From Solwaraspora sp. WMMA2065 (GTDB taxonomy: Bacteria; Actinomycetota; Actinomycetes; Mycobacteriales; Micromonosporaceae), in contig NZ_CP128361.1 in assembly GCF_030345075.1 (NCBI RefSeq), positions 4,402,001 through 4,466,000 on the forward strand: a DNA stretch of 64,000 nucleotides. The letters are read 5' to 3'. Under the pieces are notes generated by a model. The model had not been told where the DNA came from. It was given only the letters and a program-made list of their open reading frames with translations, and did not search any database. Of this stretch, positions 44,104 through 53,582 are shown piece after piece. Position numbers and translations under genes: made by a program. Each line of letters opens with the position of its first letter. Position 1 is the stretch's first letter.

Positions 44104-45090
44104 GGAGGACTTCCCAAAACTATTTCCAGGTCGGTTCAACGCAATCCGTAAACGCGAAAGATCTCCAACTTGGTTACCGTAAGTAATGTGGCGGGGAACT
44201 GTTCCAGCGATCTGCGGAATCCGGTCTTGAGAACCTTCCAACACTTCAGGTGGGCGATCGCGCGTTCAACGGCGGCGCGGAGCCGGTTGAGCGCGGTGTT
44301 GCACGCACGTCGGACCTCGGTCAACTCCCGACCCCGGGGCTTCTTGTACGGACTCGCGATGCCGGCACCCTGGTAGCCCTTGTCACCGATCATCCCGGGC
44401 CCGCCGGGTGCGTAGTGGCCTGCCCACCGGGCGGCGATCCCGGACACGTCGAAGGCCTTCCGGTCGTGCATGCCCCCGGACACGGATCACCCACGTCGAC
44501 CACCCGTCCCGCGAGGTTGGCGACCACCTGCACGTTCTGCCCGCAGAAACCCTTCTTCTCGGAGAACAACCCGTCGACGTCGTCGCGTTCCCCGACCGGC
44601 GCGACCAGACCATCGACCAGGACCGCGTCCCGGCGGGCCTGGTCACGGACCCGCTCGTACAACGGGGTCAACACCTCGTCCACCAACGGTTCCAACTCGT
44701 CCTGGTAGCGCTCCACGGTCGTCGAGCCGCAGCCGAACACCTCACCGAGCACGTCCGGCGCGAGGTTGTGCCGCAGCCCGAACAGCACCATCACCAGCGC
44801 CGTGTCCAGCGGCAACGCCCGCGGCCGTCCCACCGGCAGGTCCCAGTCCAGCAGCGCGTCCACCTGCTCGACCAACCAGTCGACTTGATCGGAGTCCAAC
44901 CCGGTCATACGCTCACAACGCGGCGGCCGGCCGTTGATCGTTTGAGTCCACATAACCCGAATGATCTAGACGATGCCGGCCGCCGTCTCCACAAGCGACA
45001 CGCCCGAGTTGATCACACCCGGGCCGTCACGCCACGTCACATCGACAGGGCTCGGTTCCGGATCGGCGGACCCCTTTCGGGAAGTCCTCC
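44104..45090. mobile_element. IS5-family element nested in IS256
   Basis: GGAGGACTTCCCAAAA at 44104-44119 is inverted at 45075-45090 (15 of 16 positions match). These terminal repeats enclose a frameshifted IS5-type transposase gene on the minus strand. Confidence 0.55.
44136..44908 (-). pseudogene. IS5-family transposase, two frames
   Basis: The first frame gives 'TGLDSDQVDWLVEQVDALLD', then 'LPLDTALVMVLFGLRHNLAP' and 'DAVLVDGLVAPVGE' with the first catalytic Asp. Near 44470, at a CCGGGGG run, the reading must shift -1 to continue as 'SGGMHDRKAFDVSGIAARW', 'MIGDKGYQGAGIASPYKKP' (second Asp) and 'RAAVERAIAHLKCWKVLKTG' (Glu). It could be programmed frameshifting, as in several IS5 groups, or a mutation. 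Confidence 0.75.
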
Positions 45091-45123
45091 CGGTAGGAGC
45101 CGGTCGGCACAGATAGGACAAGT

Positions 45124-46584
45124 GTGATGACGATGTCGATGATCAACCCGCAGAGGCAGGACCTCCCGGCCGACGAGTGGGGTGGGTTGCGGGAACAGGC
45201 CGCCGCGGACGTACCGAGGTTGCCCCTGTCCGCCCTGGTGCTCGATGAGCAGGCGGCGAAGCAGGCCGCGCGGAAGGCGGTCGCGGACCTGGTCGACGAG
45301 CAGGCGATGGATGCGGTGTTGGCGCAGGTCAAGGGCGACGGGCTGCGGTTGACGGGGCCGGGTGGGTTCCTGTCGGAGCTGGTCAGGGTCGTCCTGGAGC
45401 GGGGGTTGCGGGCGGAGTTGACCGAGCATCTGGGCTACCGGGCGCACGATCCGGGCGGCAAGGGTTCGGGAAACTCGCGTAACGGGCACACGGCGAAGAC
45501 GGTGCGGACCGAGGTCGGGCCGATCGAGGTGCGGATGCCGAGGGACCGGGCGGGCACGTTCACCCCGGTGCCGCTGCCGAAGAACGCCCGCCGCCTGGGC
45601 GGGCTCTCCGATGTGGTCATCTCCCTGTACGCCGGTGGGATGACGGTGCGCGACATCTCCCATCACCTGCACCGGGTGTACGGCACCGAGGTCGGCCCGG
45701 ACACCATCTCCACCATCACCGACGAAGTTCTGGATGAGGTGAAGGCGTGGCAGCACCGGCCCCTGGACGAGGTGTACCCGATCGTCTACGTGGACGCGTT
45801 GATGGGGAAGGTCCGCGACGGCGGGCAGGTGCGCAACAAGGCCTGCTACCTCGTGGTCGGTGTGGGTGTGGACGGGGTCAAGCACGTCCTCGGGATCTGG
45901 GTGCAGCAGACCGAAGGCGCCAGATTCTGGATGCAGGTGTGCACCGAGTTGCGTAACCGCGGGGTGCGGGATGTGCTCATCGCCTGCTGCGACGGGGTGA
46001 CCGGGCTGCCCGAGGCGATCGAGGCCGTGTGGCCGCACACCACCGTGCAAACCTGTGTCGTGCACCTGATCCGGGCGGCGACGCGGTTCGTGTCCTACAA
46101 AGACCGGCGGGCGATGGTCACCGCGTTGAAGGAGATCTACACCGCACCCACGGTCGAGGCCGCCGAGACGGCGCTGCTCGGCTTCGCCGACAGCCCGCTC
46201 GGGAAACGCTACCCGGCTGCGGTCGCCGTCTGGGAGCGGGCGTGGGACCGGTTCACTCCGTTCCTGGCGTTCCCGCCCGAGGTCCGCCGGATCATCTACA
46301 CCACCAACGCGATCGAGTCGTTCAACTACCAGATCCGCAAGGTGATCAAGAACCGTGGGCACTTCCCGACCGACGACGCCGTGGTCAGGCTGACCTGGCT
46401 GGCCATCGCCGATATCGAGGACAAACGCGCCCGGCAACGGGCCGCCGAGGCCGGCAAGCCCCGCAACCAGGCCCGCCAGGCCCCCGGACGACTCGTCGAA
46501 GGCGCCGGCGTCCACGGCTGGAAGCAGGCCCTCAACTCCCTGGACATCTTCTTCCCCGGCCGTATCCCCATCGATGCCCGATAG
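45124..46584 (+). CDS. IS256-family transposase
   Basis: 486 residues from GTG at 45124 (ATG at 45127 also possible). The DDE residues lie in 'YPIVYVDALMGKVRDGG', 'LIACCDGVTGLPEAIEAVWP' and 'IYTTNAIESFNYQIRKVIK', and the zinc-free mutator signature 'CVVHLIRAATRFVSYKD' is present. It looks intact. Confidence 0.95.
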   Translation: MMTMSMINPQRQDLPADEWGGLREQAAADVPRLPLSALVLDEQAAKQAARKAVADLVDEQAMDAVLAQVKGDGLRLTGPGGFLSELVRVVLERGLRAELTEHLGYRAHDPGGKGSGNSRNGHTAKTVRTEVGPIEVRMPRDRAGTFTPVPLPKNARRLGGLSDVVISLYAGGMTVRDISHHLHRVYGTEVGPDTISTITDEVLDEVKAWQHRPLDEVYPIVYVDALMGKVRDGGQVRNKACYLVVGVGVDGVKHVLGIWVQQTEGARFWMQVCTELRNRGVRDVLIACCDGVTGLPEAIEAVWPHTTVQTCVVHLIRAATRFVSYKDRRAMVTALKEIYTAPTVEAAETALLGFADSPLGKRYPAAVAVWERAWDRFTPFLAFPPEVRRIIYTTNAIESFNYQIRKVIKNRGHFPTDDAVVRLTWLAIADIEDKRARQRAAEAGKPRNQARQAPGRLVEGAGVHGWKQALNSLDIFFPGRIPIDAR

Positions 46585-46614
46585 TTATACAGAATAGGGC
46601 GTTACACAGACAAT

Positions 46615-47542
46615 CGGACAGGCTTGTCCTCCGGCGGTACGCACCACCGGCCCGTCCACCATGCAACGCATCCGCGCCACCCTGCGCAAGGCACTCAACG
46701 ACGCGATGGCCCGGTCCAACAACCGGCTCATCGACTTCAACCCGGCCAAGCACGTCGAACTCACACCGGCGAAGCAGCCCAAACCCCGGGTGTGGACGGA
46801 CAGAGCCGTCGCACGGTGGCGCGAGACCGGACAGAAGCCCAGCCCGGTCATGGTGTGGACCCCGCAACAGGCCGGAGCCTTCCTCGACTACGCCCAGGAC
46901 CACGACATCGCCCTCTACCCGGTGTTCGTAGGCATCATGCACCGAGGCATGCGTCGCGGTGAGGCACTCGGCCTGCGGGACAGCACCGTCGACCTGGACG
47001 CCGCCCTCGTCACCGTCGACCTGCAACGCACCACCGTCGGCTACGAAGCGGTCGACAAGAAGGTCAAGTCCGAGGCGGGTAACCGCACCTTCGCCCTCGA
47101 CAGCTTCACCGCCGCCGCGTGGCGCGCCTACCTCGCCCGCCGCGCCCGCTGGAAGTTGGCCAGCGGCGGCAGCTGGCCGGACACCGGATGGTTCTTCGTC
47201 CAACCCGACGGCGAGAAGTGGCACCCGGACACCGTCAGCAAACGCTTCGACAGCCTCGTCCGCGACGCCGGACTGCCCCCGGTCCGGCTGCACGACCTAC
47301 GACACTGCGCCGCCACCTACCTGAAAGCCTCCGGCGCCGACCTCACCGACGTCAAGGAACTCCTCGGCCACTCCACCATCACCATCACCATCACCATCAC
47401 CATCACCATCACCATCACCATCACCATCACCATCACCAGCAACATCTACACCTCCGTCATCGTCGAACTTTAGGTCGAGCGGGACAAGGCGGAGGCCGCC
47501 GCCGCGCTGGTTCCCCGCCGCCGACGCACACAGGCCGCCTGA
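46615..47542 (+). pseudogene. Tyrosine integrase: N-truncated, repeat-expanded, nonsense stop
   Basis: The frame enters at the IS256 right end and runs 'TTGPSTMQRIRATLRKALND', the middle of an SSV1/phage-type integrase core-binding domain; the first ~150 residues are gone. Catalytic residues follow: Arg in 'MRRGEALGLR', H-x2-R in 'VRLHDLRHCAAT', 'LLGHS', and Tyr in 'SNIYTS'. Ten ACCATC hexamers separate GH from the Tyr. A TAG at 47471 stops translation, yet 22 more family-like residues (from VERDKAEAAAALVPR) follow in frame to a stop at 47540. It is almost certainly inactive. Confidence 0.8.
47375..47434 (+). repeat. Ten perfect ACCATC hexamers inside the integrase gene
   Basis: Exactly ten uninterrupted copies of ACCATC encode Thr-Ile x10; the eleventh unit is ACCAGC. 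Related integrases have about two TI pairs at this spot (LLGHSTITITSD), so the tract appears expanded by slippage. As the unit is six bases, changes in number keep the frame. Confidence 0.95.
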
Positions 47543-47730
47543 CCGACCCGAACCGCCGACACCACCTCCCAGCCTCCGACCACACCAACCCCCGGACGAC
47601 CCCAACCCGCGGCTGAGGACACCAGATCGCCCGACGCGTCACCCCCGGTCAGCCGCGACAGCCCCAGACCCGGGCAGCAGACGGGCGGATGCAGAAGCCG
47701 CGGCCAGGCGGAGTAGGGTTGGCCCTTGAC

Positions 47731-47769
47731 GGGCCGTTAGCTCAATCGGCAGAGCTGAGGACTTTTAAT
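47731..47769 (+). pseudogene. 5' half of a tRNA-Lys(UUU) gene (att-site remnant)
   Basis: GGGCCGTTAGCTCAATCGGC and the following bases to TTTTAAT match the acceptor 5' strand, D arm and anticodon loop (anticodon TTT) of an actinobacterial tRNA-Lys. After the loop, the expected TCCTC stem partner is absent and no T arm or acceptor 3' strand follows. It lies about 190 bp after the integrase, so it probably marks the attachment site of a lost or damaged element. Confidence 0.75.
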
Positions 47770-48057
47770 ACCCGGCGTACGCCTTTATACCCACTACTTA
47801 GCGCAAGGTGTTTTAGTCCAGATTTCTGGCCGGCAATCCAGCCGAGTACCGCGCTATATTGGCAGGTCAGCGCGGCGGTCGCGGACGGTAGTCGCCTGGT
47901 CGGCAGTCGCTCGTGGCAGAAGTCCGGTATCCAGGGGTGGAATCCGTCTGGGGTCGGTGGCATCCGATCACCCACGGAGCACCCACACCCCGGCGGCAAA
48001 CGGCGAAAGGTGTATCACGTTCTGGGCCGGCCGGCGGGGTCGGACGGGTCTATCACG
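47770..48057. other. AT-richer stretch without recognised gene
   Basis: 288 bp, less GC-rich than the rest around 47790-47870. No protein-like frame or RNA gene is recognised. It separates the tRNA fragment from a TPR-gene fragment. Confidence 0.4.
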
Positions 48058-48216
48058 TCAGCGGGACGGGCGGCGGTAGATGGTGACGGCCTCCTCGATC
48101 GCAGCCAGGCCCTCCTCCCGCCGACCCACCTCACCCAGATCAACCGACCAGTTGTTCAACGATCCGGCGAGGTCGGGCAGGTAGGCGGCGGGGTTGGCAT
48201 CGGCCAGCCGGCGGTA
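48058..48216 (-). pseudogene. Fragment of a TPR-repeat protein
   Basis: The minus strand encodes 'RLADANPAAYLPDLAGSLNN' and 'GRREEGLAAIEEAVTIYRR', one and a half units of the tetratricopeptide repeats typical of large actinobacterial NB-ARC/TPR proteins. Both ends are cut off. It shows that another STAND-type gene once lay here. Confidence 0.65.
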
Positions 48217-48377
48217 GACGCATCCGTATCTCTTCCCGTTTGGCCCGCCCGCCGGCGGACAGGCCACCACTATCGGCGTACCTCATACCTCCGGCATAGA
48301 CCGGCCGTCGTCGATGGTCACGTCGACACGCCGCCTGTGATCAACCAGACCCGAACCGACCAACAGACCCCAGCCAT

Positions 48378-51300
48378 TCAACCGCTGTAGTGCTCTAGTC
48401 GCACGCTTATGACGCCGAGAGTGGTTGCAATGGCGATGATTCCGGGAACGAGGAATGCGGTTCCATAAGCTGATTCTGGAAGATGAATCTCTGTGGTTTC
48501 GTAGGCTCGTAGGCTGGCCGTGTCCCACATCCGCACCGTCTTGTCGGCGCTGCCGGAGACGATGATGGTGCGGCCGTCGAGTTGGCCCACCGCCACCGAA
48601 TGCACCCAATCGGTGTGGCCGGTGAAGGGCTGGCCGATCGGGGTGCCGGTGGCTGCGTCCCACATCCGCACCGTCTTGTCGGCGCTGCCGGAGACGATGA
48701 TGGTGCGGCCGTCGAGTTGGCCCACCGCCACCGTACGCACCCAATCGGTGTGGCCGGTGAGGGGCTGGCCGATCGGGGTGCCGGTGGCTGCGTCCCACAT
48801 CCGCACCGTCTGGTCGGCGCTGCCGGTGACGATGATGGTGCGGCCGTCGAGTTGGCCCACCGCCACCGACCAGACCGCGCTGGTGTGACCGGTGAAGGGC
48901 TGGCCGATCGGGGTGCCGGTGGCTGCGTCCCACATCCGCACCGTCTGGTCGGCGCTGCCGGTGACGATGATGGTGCGGCCGTCGAGTTGGCCCACCGCCA
49001 CCGACCAGACCGCGCTGGTGTGACCGGTGAAGGGGTCGCCGACGGGGGTGCCGGTGGCCGCGTCCCACATCCGCACTGTCCGGTCGGCGCTGCCGGAGAC
49101 GATGATGGTGCGGCCGTCGAGTTGGCCCACCGCCACCGAATGCACCCAATCGGTGTGGCCGGTGAAGGGCTGGCCGATCGGGGTGCCGGTGGCTGCGTCC
49201 CACATCCGCACCGTCTGGTCGGCGCTGCCGGAGACGATGATGGTGCGGCCGTCGAGTTGGCCCACCGCCACCGACCAGACCCTGCTGGTGTGACCGGTGA
49301 AGGGCTGGCCGATCGGGGTGCCGGTGGCTGCGTCCCATACCCGCACCGTCTTGTCGTCGCTGCCGGTGACGACGACTGGGCTGCCGTCGAGTTGGCCCAC
49401 CGCCACCGTACGCACCCAACCGGTGTGGCCGGTGAGGGGCTGGCCGATCGGGGTGCCGGTGGCTGCGTCCCACATCCGCACCGTCTTGTCGTCGCTACCT
49501 GTGACAATGATGGTGCGGCCGTCGAGTTGGCCCACCGCCACCGTACGCACCCAACCGGTGTGGCCGGTGAAGGGCTGGCCGATCGGGGTGCCGGTGGCTG
49601 CGTCCCACATCCGCACCGTCTGGTCGGCGCTGCCGGAGACGATGATGGTGCGGCCGTCGAGTTGGCCCACCGCCACCGTACGCACCCAACCGGTGTGGCC
49701 GGTGAAGGGCTGGCCGATCGGGGTGCCGGTGGCTGCGTCCCACATCCGCACCGTCTTGTCGTCGCTACCTGTGACGATGATGGTGCGGCCGTCGAGCTGG
49801 CCCACCGCCACCGACCAGACCGCGCTGGTGTGGCCGGTGAAGGGGTCGCCGATCGGGGTGCCCGTGGCGGTGTCCCACATCCGCACCGTCTTGTCGTCGC
49901 TGCCGGAGACGATGACTGGGCGGCCGTCGAGCTGGCCCACCGCCACCGAACGCACCCAACCGGTGTGACCGGTGAAGGGGTCGCCGATCGGGGTGCCCGT
50001 GGCGGTGTCCCATACCCGCACCGTCCGGTCGGCGCTGCCGGAGACGACGACTGGGCGGCCGTCGAGCTGGCCCACCGCCACCGACCAGACCCTGCCGGTG
50101 TGGCCGGTGAAGGGCTGGCCGATCGGGGTGCCCGTGGCGGTGTCCCACATCCGCACCGTCTGGTCGGCGCTGCCGGAGACGATGACTGGGCTGCCGTCGA
50201 GCTGGCCCACCGCCACCGCGCTCACGTCGCCGGTGTGGCCGGTGAAGGGGTCGCCGATCGGGGTGCCCGTGGCGGTGTCCCACATCCGCACCGTCCGGTC
50301 GGCGCTGCCGGAGACGATGACTGGGCTGCCGTCGAGCTGGCCCACCGCCACCGCGCTCACGTCGCCGGTGTGGCCGGTGAAGGGCTGGCCGATCGGGGTG
50401 CCCGTGGCGGTGTCCCACATCCGCACCGTCCGGTCGGCGCTGCCGGAGACGATGATGGTGCGGCCGTCGAGCTGGCCCACCGCCACCGACCAGACCCTGC
50501 CGGTGTGACCGGTGAAGGGCTGGCCGATCGGGGTGCCCGTGGCGGTGTCCCACATCCGCACCGTCCGGTCGGCGCTGCCGGAGACGATGATGGTGCGGCC
50601 GTCGAGCTGGCCCACCGCCACCGACCAGACCCTGCCGGTGTGACCGGTGAAGGGCTGGCCGATCGGGGTGCCCGTGGCGGTGTCCCATACCCGCGCCGTC
50701 CGGTCGGCGCTGCCGGAGACGACGACTGGGCGGCCGTCGAGCTGGCCCACCGCCACCGCGCTCACGTCGCCGGTGTGGCCGGTGAAGGGCTGGCCGATCG
50801 GGGTGCCCGTGGCGGTGTCCCACATCCGCACCGTCCGGTCGGCGCTGCCGGAGACGACGACTGGGCGGCCGTCGAGCTGGCCCACCGCCACCGCGCTCAC
50901 GTCGCCGGTGTGGCCGGTGAAGGGCTGGCCGATCGGGGTGCCCGTGGCGGTGTCCCACATCCGCACCGTCCGGTCGGCGCTGCCGGAGACGACGACTGGG
51001 CGGCCGTCGAGCTGGCCCACCGCCACCGCGCTCACGTCGCCGGTGTGGCCGGTGAAGGGCTGGCCGATCGGGGTGCCCGTGGCGGTGTCCCACATCCGCA
51101 CCGTCCGGTCGGCGCTGCCGGAGACGACGACTGGGCGGCCGTCGAGCTGGCCCACCGCCACCGCGCTCACGTCGCCGGAGTGGCCGGTGATGGTGTGGTG
51201 GGGTGTGGACAGGCGGCAGGATGCCCAGTCGGTGGCGAATGGCAGCGGTAGGCCGCTGTCCGCGATCGCTTGGGCGAGTTTCGGGGCACGCGCGCAGCGG

Positions 51301-53582
51301 GCGGTGAGTTGCAGGTAGGCGGCGCGCTGGCCGGTGGGGGCGGTACGGAGTCGGGCGAGAGCGCGGCGGTAGGCGTCAGCGGCGGCGTGACCGTCCGGGG
51401 TGCGGGTGTGGGGTAGCGCGGCGGACAGCGGCGCCGGGGGCGTATCGAGCAGGAACCGCGGCTGGGTGATCAGTGCGTCGAGGCGGTCGGTGCCAGCGGC
51501 GTGGGTGGCGATGGTCGCCGCCGTGTACGGGTGGGCGCGGGACCAGTCCGGGGTACCGTCGACCAGCCGGGGGACCCGATCGGCCAGAACATCGACAATC
51601 GCAGCCTGATCGGCTTCGGTGTCCCGATCCTCCCGCAGATGCTCGGCGAGAGATTCGTGGTACAGGCGGTACACCGAGCGGCGGTCGAGACTGGTTTCGA
51701 TGATGTAGTAGCCGGCCTGCTCGATCAGCCACTCCAAGTCGGCGTTCGTGCACGGCCGTCCGGTCAGCGCATGCACGAGTCGGGGCCACACGTCCTCCCA
51801 CGGCATACCGGTCGCTTCGGCGTAAGCCAGGGGCAACAGCAGGTCACGGGCGCGGGAGGCCTGGCCGCGCAACCGCTGGTCGAGATCCTGGCTCATCGCG
51901 TCGGCGGCGTGCCGGGGAAGCCCCGCCCGCCACGTCGGATCATGCGGATTGGCGACCGGTTCCGGACGCAACGCGAGGCTGCGGGCGGTGATCAACGCGA
52001 CCAGGAACGAGTCACCCGCGCTGGCCGCGACCGCGTCGGCGACCGCGTCCACGAAAGCAGCAGGCTGTCCCCGGTACGGGGAGGTGTCGACCAGTTCGGT
52101 CAGGCACCTCCGCGCGTACCGGTGCACACTGGCGCGGTCGGCGAACTCCGGCCGGTCGAGATCCACCAGCCGGACCGGCTGGCCTAGAGCCTCGACCAGA
52201 TGCGATCGGGTGCCGATCATCATCCGCAGCGGTACCCGCCCGGCGGCGGCCACCAGCGGTGCCAGGACCTGCTCCACCACCGGAGAACCACGATCACGCC
52301 GGGCCTCGCGGCTGTCCACGGCCTCGTCGACCGCGTCCACCACCACGACGACCGGCTCAGCATCACGGGCGAGCCCACGGACCAGGGCGCTGACCGAATC
52401 CACGTCACCGATGCTGTCGACACCGACCGCCTCGGCGAGCGCGGCCAGCAGATCCTGTGGAGTCTGCCCCCGGGCATGCACGAAGCGGCGGATCGCGCCG
52501 TCGGCGGGAATCGTGTCAGCGGGCAACAGATGCAGATTCGGCACCCACCGCCGGCGGCGCGGATCGGCAAGCACATCCAGACGCGCCAGCAGCGCTGACT
52601 TGCCCGAACCCGGCCGGCCGGTGACCACCAACGTCGCCGGCCCGGTACCCGCCAGCCACCGGGTCGCCTCCCGCAACGCGGCATGCCGACCGGTGAACAA
52701 CCACAGATCATCCCGGCCGGCCGGGGCGTCCAGCCCTCGCGCACGCGGGTCGACATGATGACGGCGTTCCCGCTCCCGTGCGTCCCGCTGGGCGCGCAGG
52801 TCACGGGTACGCAGGTCGTAGTCGCTGAACCAGTCGTCGAAACGCGGGTTCGGGAAAAACTCCGCAGCCTTCTCCCCAACGAACATCAACCGGGCCCGCT
52901 GAGACGGGGGAGTCCGCGCGTTGATCGCGGTGACCAGCGCGTCCAACGGCAGGAACGGCACCTCGAAACCGGCCACCGACCGATCCCGCACCGCGCCGGC
53001 CAACGCCTGGGTGAACGCCCCCGCCACGGCACTCTGATAGTCCCGCGCGGCGACGATCACCGCGACGGACGGGGCACCGGCGAAACCTCGCAGCCGAGAC
53101 AGAAAATCTGCGGCACCGGCACTCATCCGCACGGCCGCGCTGCCCCCGTAGCAGGTGTCCAACACGAACAACAGCTGCTGCCCGGCCACCTGGTCCGGCG
53201 TGTGGCTGTCCAGAATCCGCCCGGTCAGGTCCCCGGCCCGCACCGAGCCGTAGGCGAGATCGACGGTATCGGCCATCGGCAGCAGCAGATCACCGTGGTG
53301 GTCGACACCGTGCCCGGTGTAGTAGACCACCACCACATCGTCCGGTCGCCGCTGCGGATCGGTCAGGAACGCACGGAGCCGGTCCTGAAAGTCCCGCGCC
53401 CCCATCCCTATCCCGAAGCTTGGCACCACCGAGTAGCCCAACCCGGTGAACAACTCCCGAGCCCGCCACAACTCGTCGCCAAGCTCAGGCCGGTCGCCCA
53501 ACCCCAGATCCTGCTGGTAGACAGTGGTTGCCGCGCCGACGAAGAACCGCCGAGCTGGACCGCCACCCGCTGCCGAGGTCAC
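48378..53582 (-). CDS. Caspase-NACHT-WD40 STAND protein (bacterial NLR-like)
   Basis: GTG at 53582, 1734 residues. Residues ~10-240 are a C14 caspase-like domain with His91 in 'VVYYTGHGVDHHGD' and Cys144 in 'FVLDTCYGGSAAV'. A P-loop NTPase follows: Walker A GRPGSGKS at 322-329, Walker B 'VVVVVDAVDEAV' at 411-422. Helical arms span ~460-800. From ~800 to ~1690 are 20 WD40 repeats of 45 residues, nearly identical, enough for about three seven-bladed propellers. The layout predicts a sensor (WD40), a switch (NTPase) and a protease effector, as in bacterial NLR-like immunity or cell-death proteins. The start overlaps the upstream hydrolase stop (GTGA). Confidence 0.9.
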   Translation of the reverse strand: MTSAAGGGPARRFFVGAATTVYQQDLGLGDRPELGDELWRARELFTGLGYSVVPSFGIGMGARDFQDRLRAFLTDPQRRPDDVVVVYYTGHGVDHHGDLLLPMADTVDLAYGSVRAGDLTGRILDSHTPDQVAGQQLLFVLDTCYGGSAAVRMSAGAADFLSRLRGFAGAPSVAVIVAARDYQSAVAGAFTQALAGAVRDRSVAGFEVPFLPLDALVTAINARTPPSQRARLMFVGEKAAEFFPNPRFDDWFSDYDLRTRDLRAQRDARERERRHHVDPRARGLDAPAGRDDLWLFTGRHAALREATRWLAGTGPATLVVTGRPGSGKSALLARLDVLADPRRRRWVPNLHLLPADTIPADGAIRRFVHARGQTPQDLLAALAEAVGVDSIGDVDSVSALVRGLARDAEPVVVVVDAVDEAVDSREARRDRGSPVVEQVLAPLVAAAGRVPLRMMIGTRSHLVEALGQPVRLVDLDRPEFADRASVHRYARRCLTELVDTSPYRGQPAAFVDAVADAVAASAGDSFLVALITARSLALRPEPVANPHDPTWRAGLPRHAADAMSQDLDQRLRGQASRARDLLLPLAYAEATGMPWEDVWPRLVHALTGRPCTNADLEWLIEQAGYYIIETSLDRRSVYRLYHESLAEHLREDRDTEADQAAIVDVLADRVPRLVDGTPDWSRAHPYTAATIATHAAGTDRLDALITQPRFLLDTPPAPLSAALPHTRTPDGHAAADAYRRALARLRTAPTGQRAAYLQLTARCARAPKLAQAIADSGLPLPFATDWASCRLSTPHHTITGHSGDVSAVAVGQLDGRPVVVSGSADRTVRMWDTATGTPIGQPFTGHTGDVSAVAVGQLDGRPVVVSGSADRTVRMWDTATGTPIGQPFTGHTGDVSAVAVGQLDGRPVVVSGSADRTVRMWDTATGTPIGQPFTGHTGDVSAVAVGQLDGRPVVVSGSADRTARVWDTATGTPIGQPFTGHTGRVWSVAVGQLDGRTIIVSGSADRTVRMWDTATGTPIGQPFTGHTGRVWSVAVGQLDGRTIIVSGSADRTVRMWDTATGTPIGQPFTGHTGDVSAVAVGQLDGSPVIVSGSADRTVRMWDTATGTPIGDPFTGHTGDVSAVAVGQLDGSPVIVSGSADQTVRMWDTATGTPIGQPFTGHTGRVWSVAVGQLDGRPVVVSGSADRTVRVWDTATGTPIGDPFTGHTGWVRSVAVGQLDGRPVIVSGSDDKTVRMWDTATGTPIGDPFTGHTSAVWSVAVGQLDGRTIIVTGSDDKTVRMWDAATGTPIGQPFTGHTGWVRTVAVGQLDGRTIIVSGSADQTVRMWDAATGTPIGQPFTGHTGWVRTVAVGQLDGRTIIVTGSDDKTVRMWDAATGTPIGQPLTGHTGWVRTVAVGQLDGSPVVVTGSDDKTVRVWDAATGTPIGQPFTGHTSRVWSVAVGQLDGRTIIVSGSADQTVRMWDAATGTPIGQPFTGHTDWVHSVAVGQLDGRTIIVSGSADRTVRMWDAATGTPVGDPFTGHTSAVWSVAVGQLDGRTIIVTGSADQTVRMWDAATGTPIGQPFTGHTSAVWSVAVGQLDGRTIIVTGSADQTVRMWDAATGTPIGQPLTGHTDWVRTVAVGQLDGRTIIVSGSADKTVRMWDAATGTPIGQPFTGHTDWVHSVAVGQLDGRTIIVSGSADKTVRMWDTASLRAYETTEIHLPESAYGTAFLVPGIIAIATTLGVISVRLEHYSG
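48513..51185. repeat. Twenty tandem 135-bp WD40-coding repeats
   Basis: The unit encodes GHT..V..VAVGQLDG and then GSADRTVRMWDTATGTPIGQ, and recurs every 135 bp. Variation is confined to a few positions: after GHT (GDVSA, GRVWS, GWVRT, SAVWS, DWVHS), after LDG (RPVV, RTII, SPVI) and DTATG against DAATG. Neighbouring units are most alike, as expected from unequal crossing over or gene conversion. Confidence 0.95.

Larger units (their letters stand above)
44066..46611. mobile_element. IS256-family element interrupted by an IS5-family element
   Basis: The right end (revcomp from 46611) begins TCTGTGTAACGCCC; the same TCTGTGTAACG is at 44067-44077. These are taken as the terminal repeats. The left non-coding arm is split by the IS5 element at 44104-45090. 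No target duplication is evident at the ends. The end assignment is inferred from an 11-bp match and from the position of the transposase. Confidence 0.5.

Noticed and set aside
47731-47810. Complete tRNA-Lys gene
   Set aside because: The anticodon stem cannot close, and no T arm or 3' acceptor strand follows.
48513-51185. Regular repeats considered as a CRISPR array or satellite
   Set aside because: The unit is 135 bp, all of it coding and in frame, without spacer-like unique sequence.
48582-51251. 889-codon open frame on the plus strand opposite the WD40 repeats
   Set aside because: It is a periodic shadow of the repeats (His/Arg/Val/Gly-rich) with no recognisable domain; the minus-strand frame has 20 proper WD40 units plus caspase and NACHT domains.
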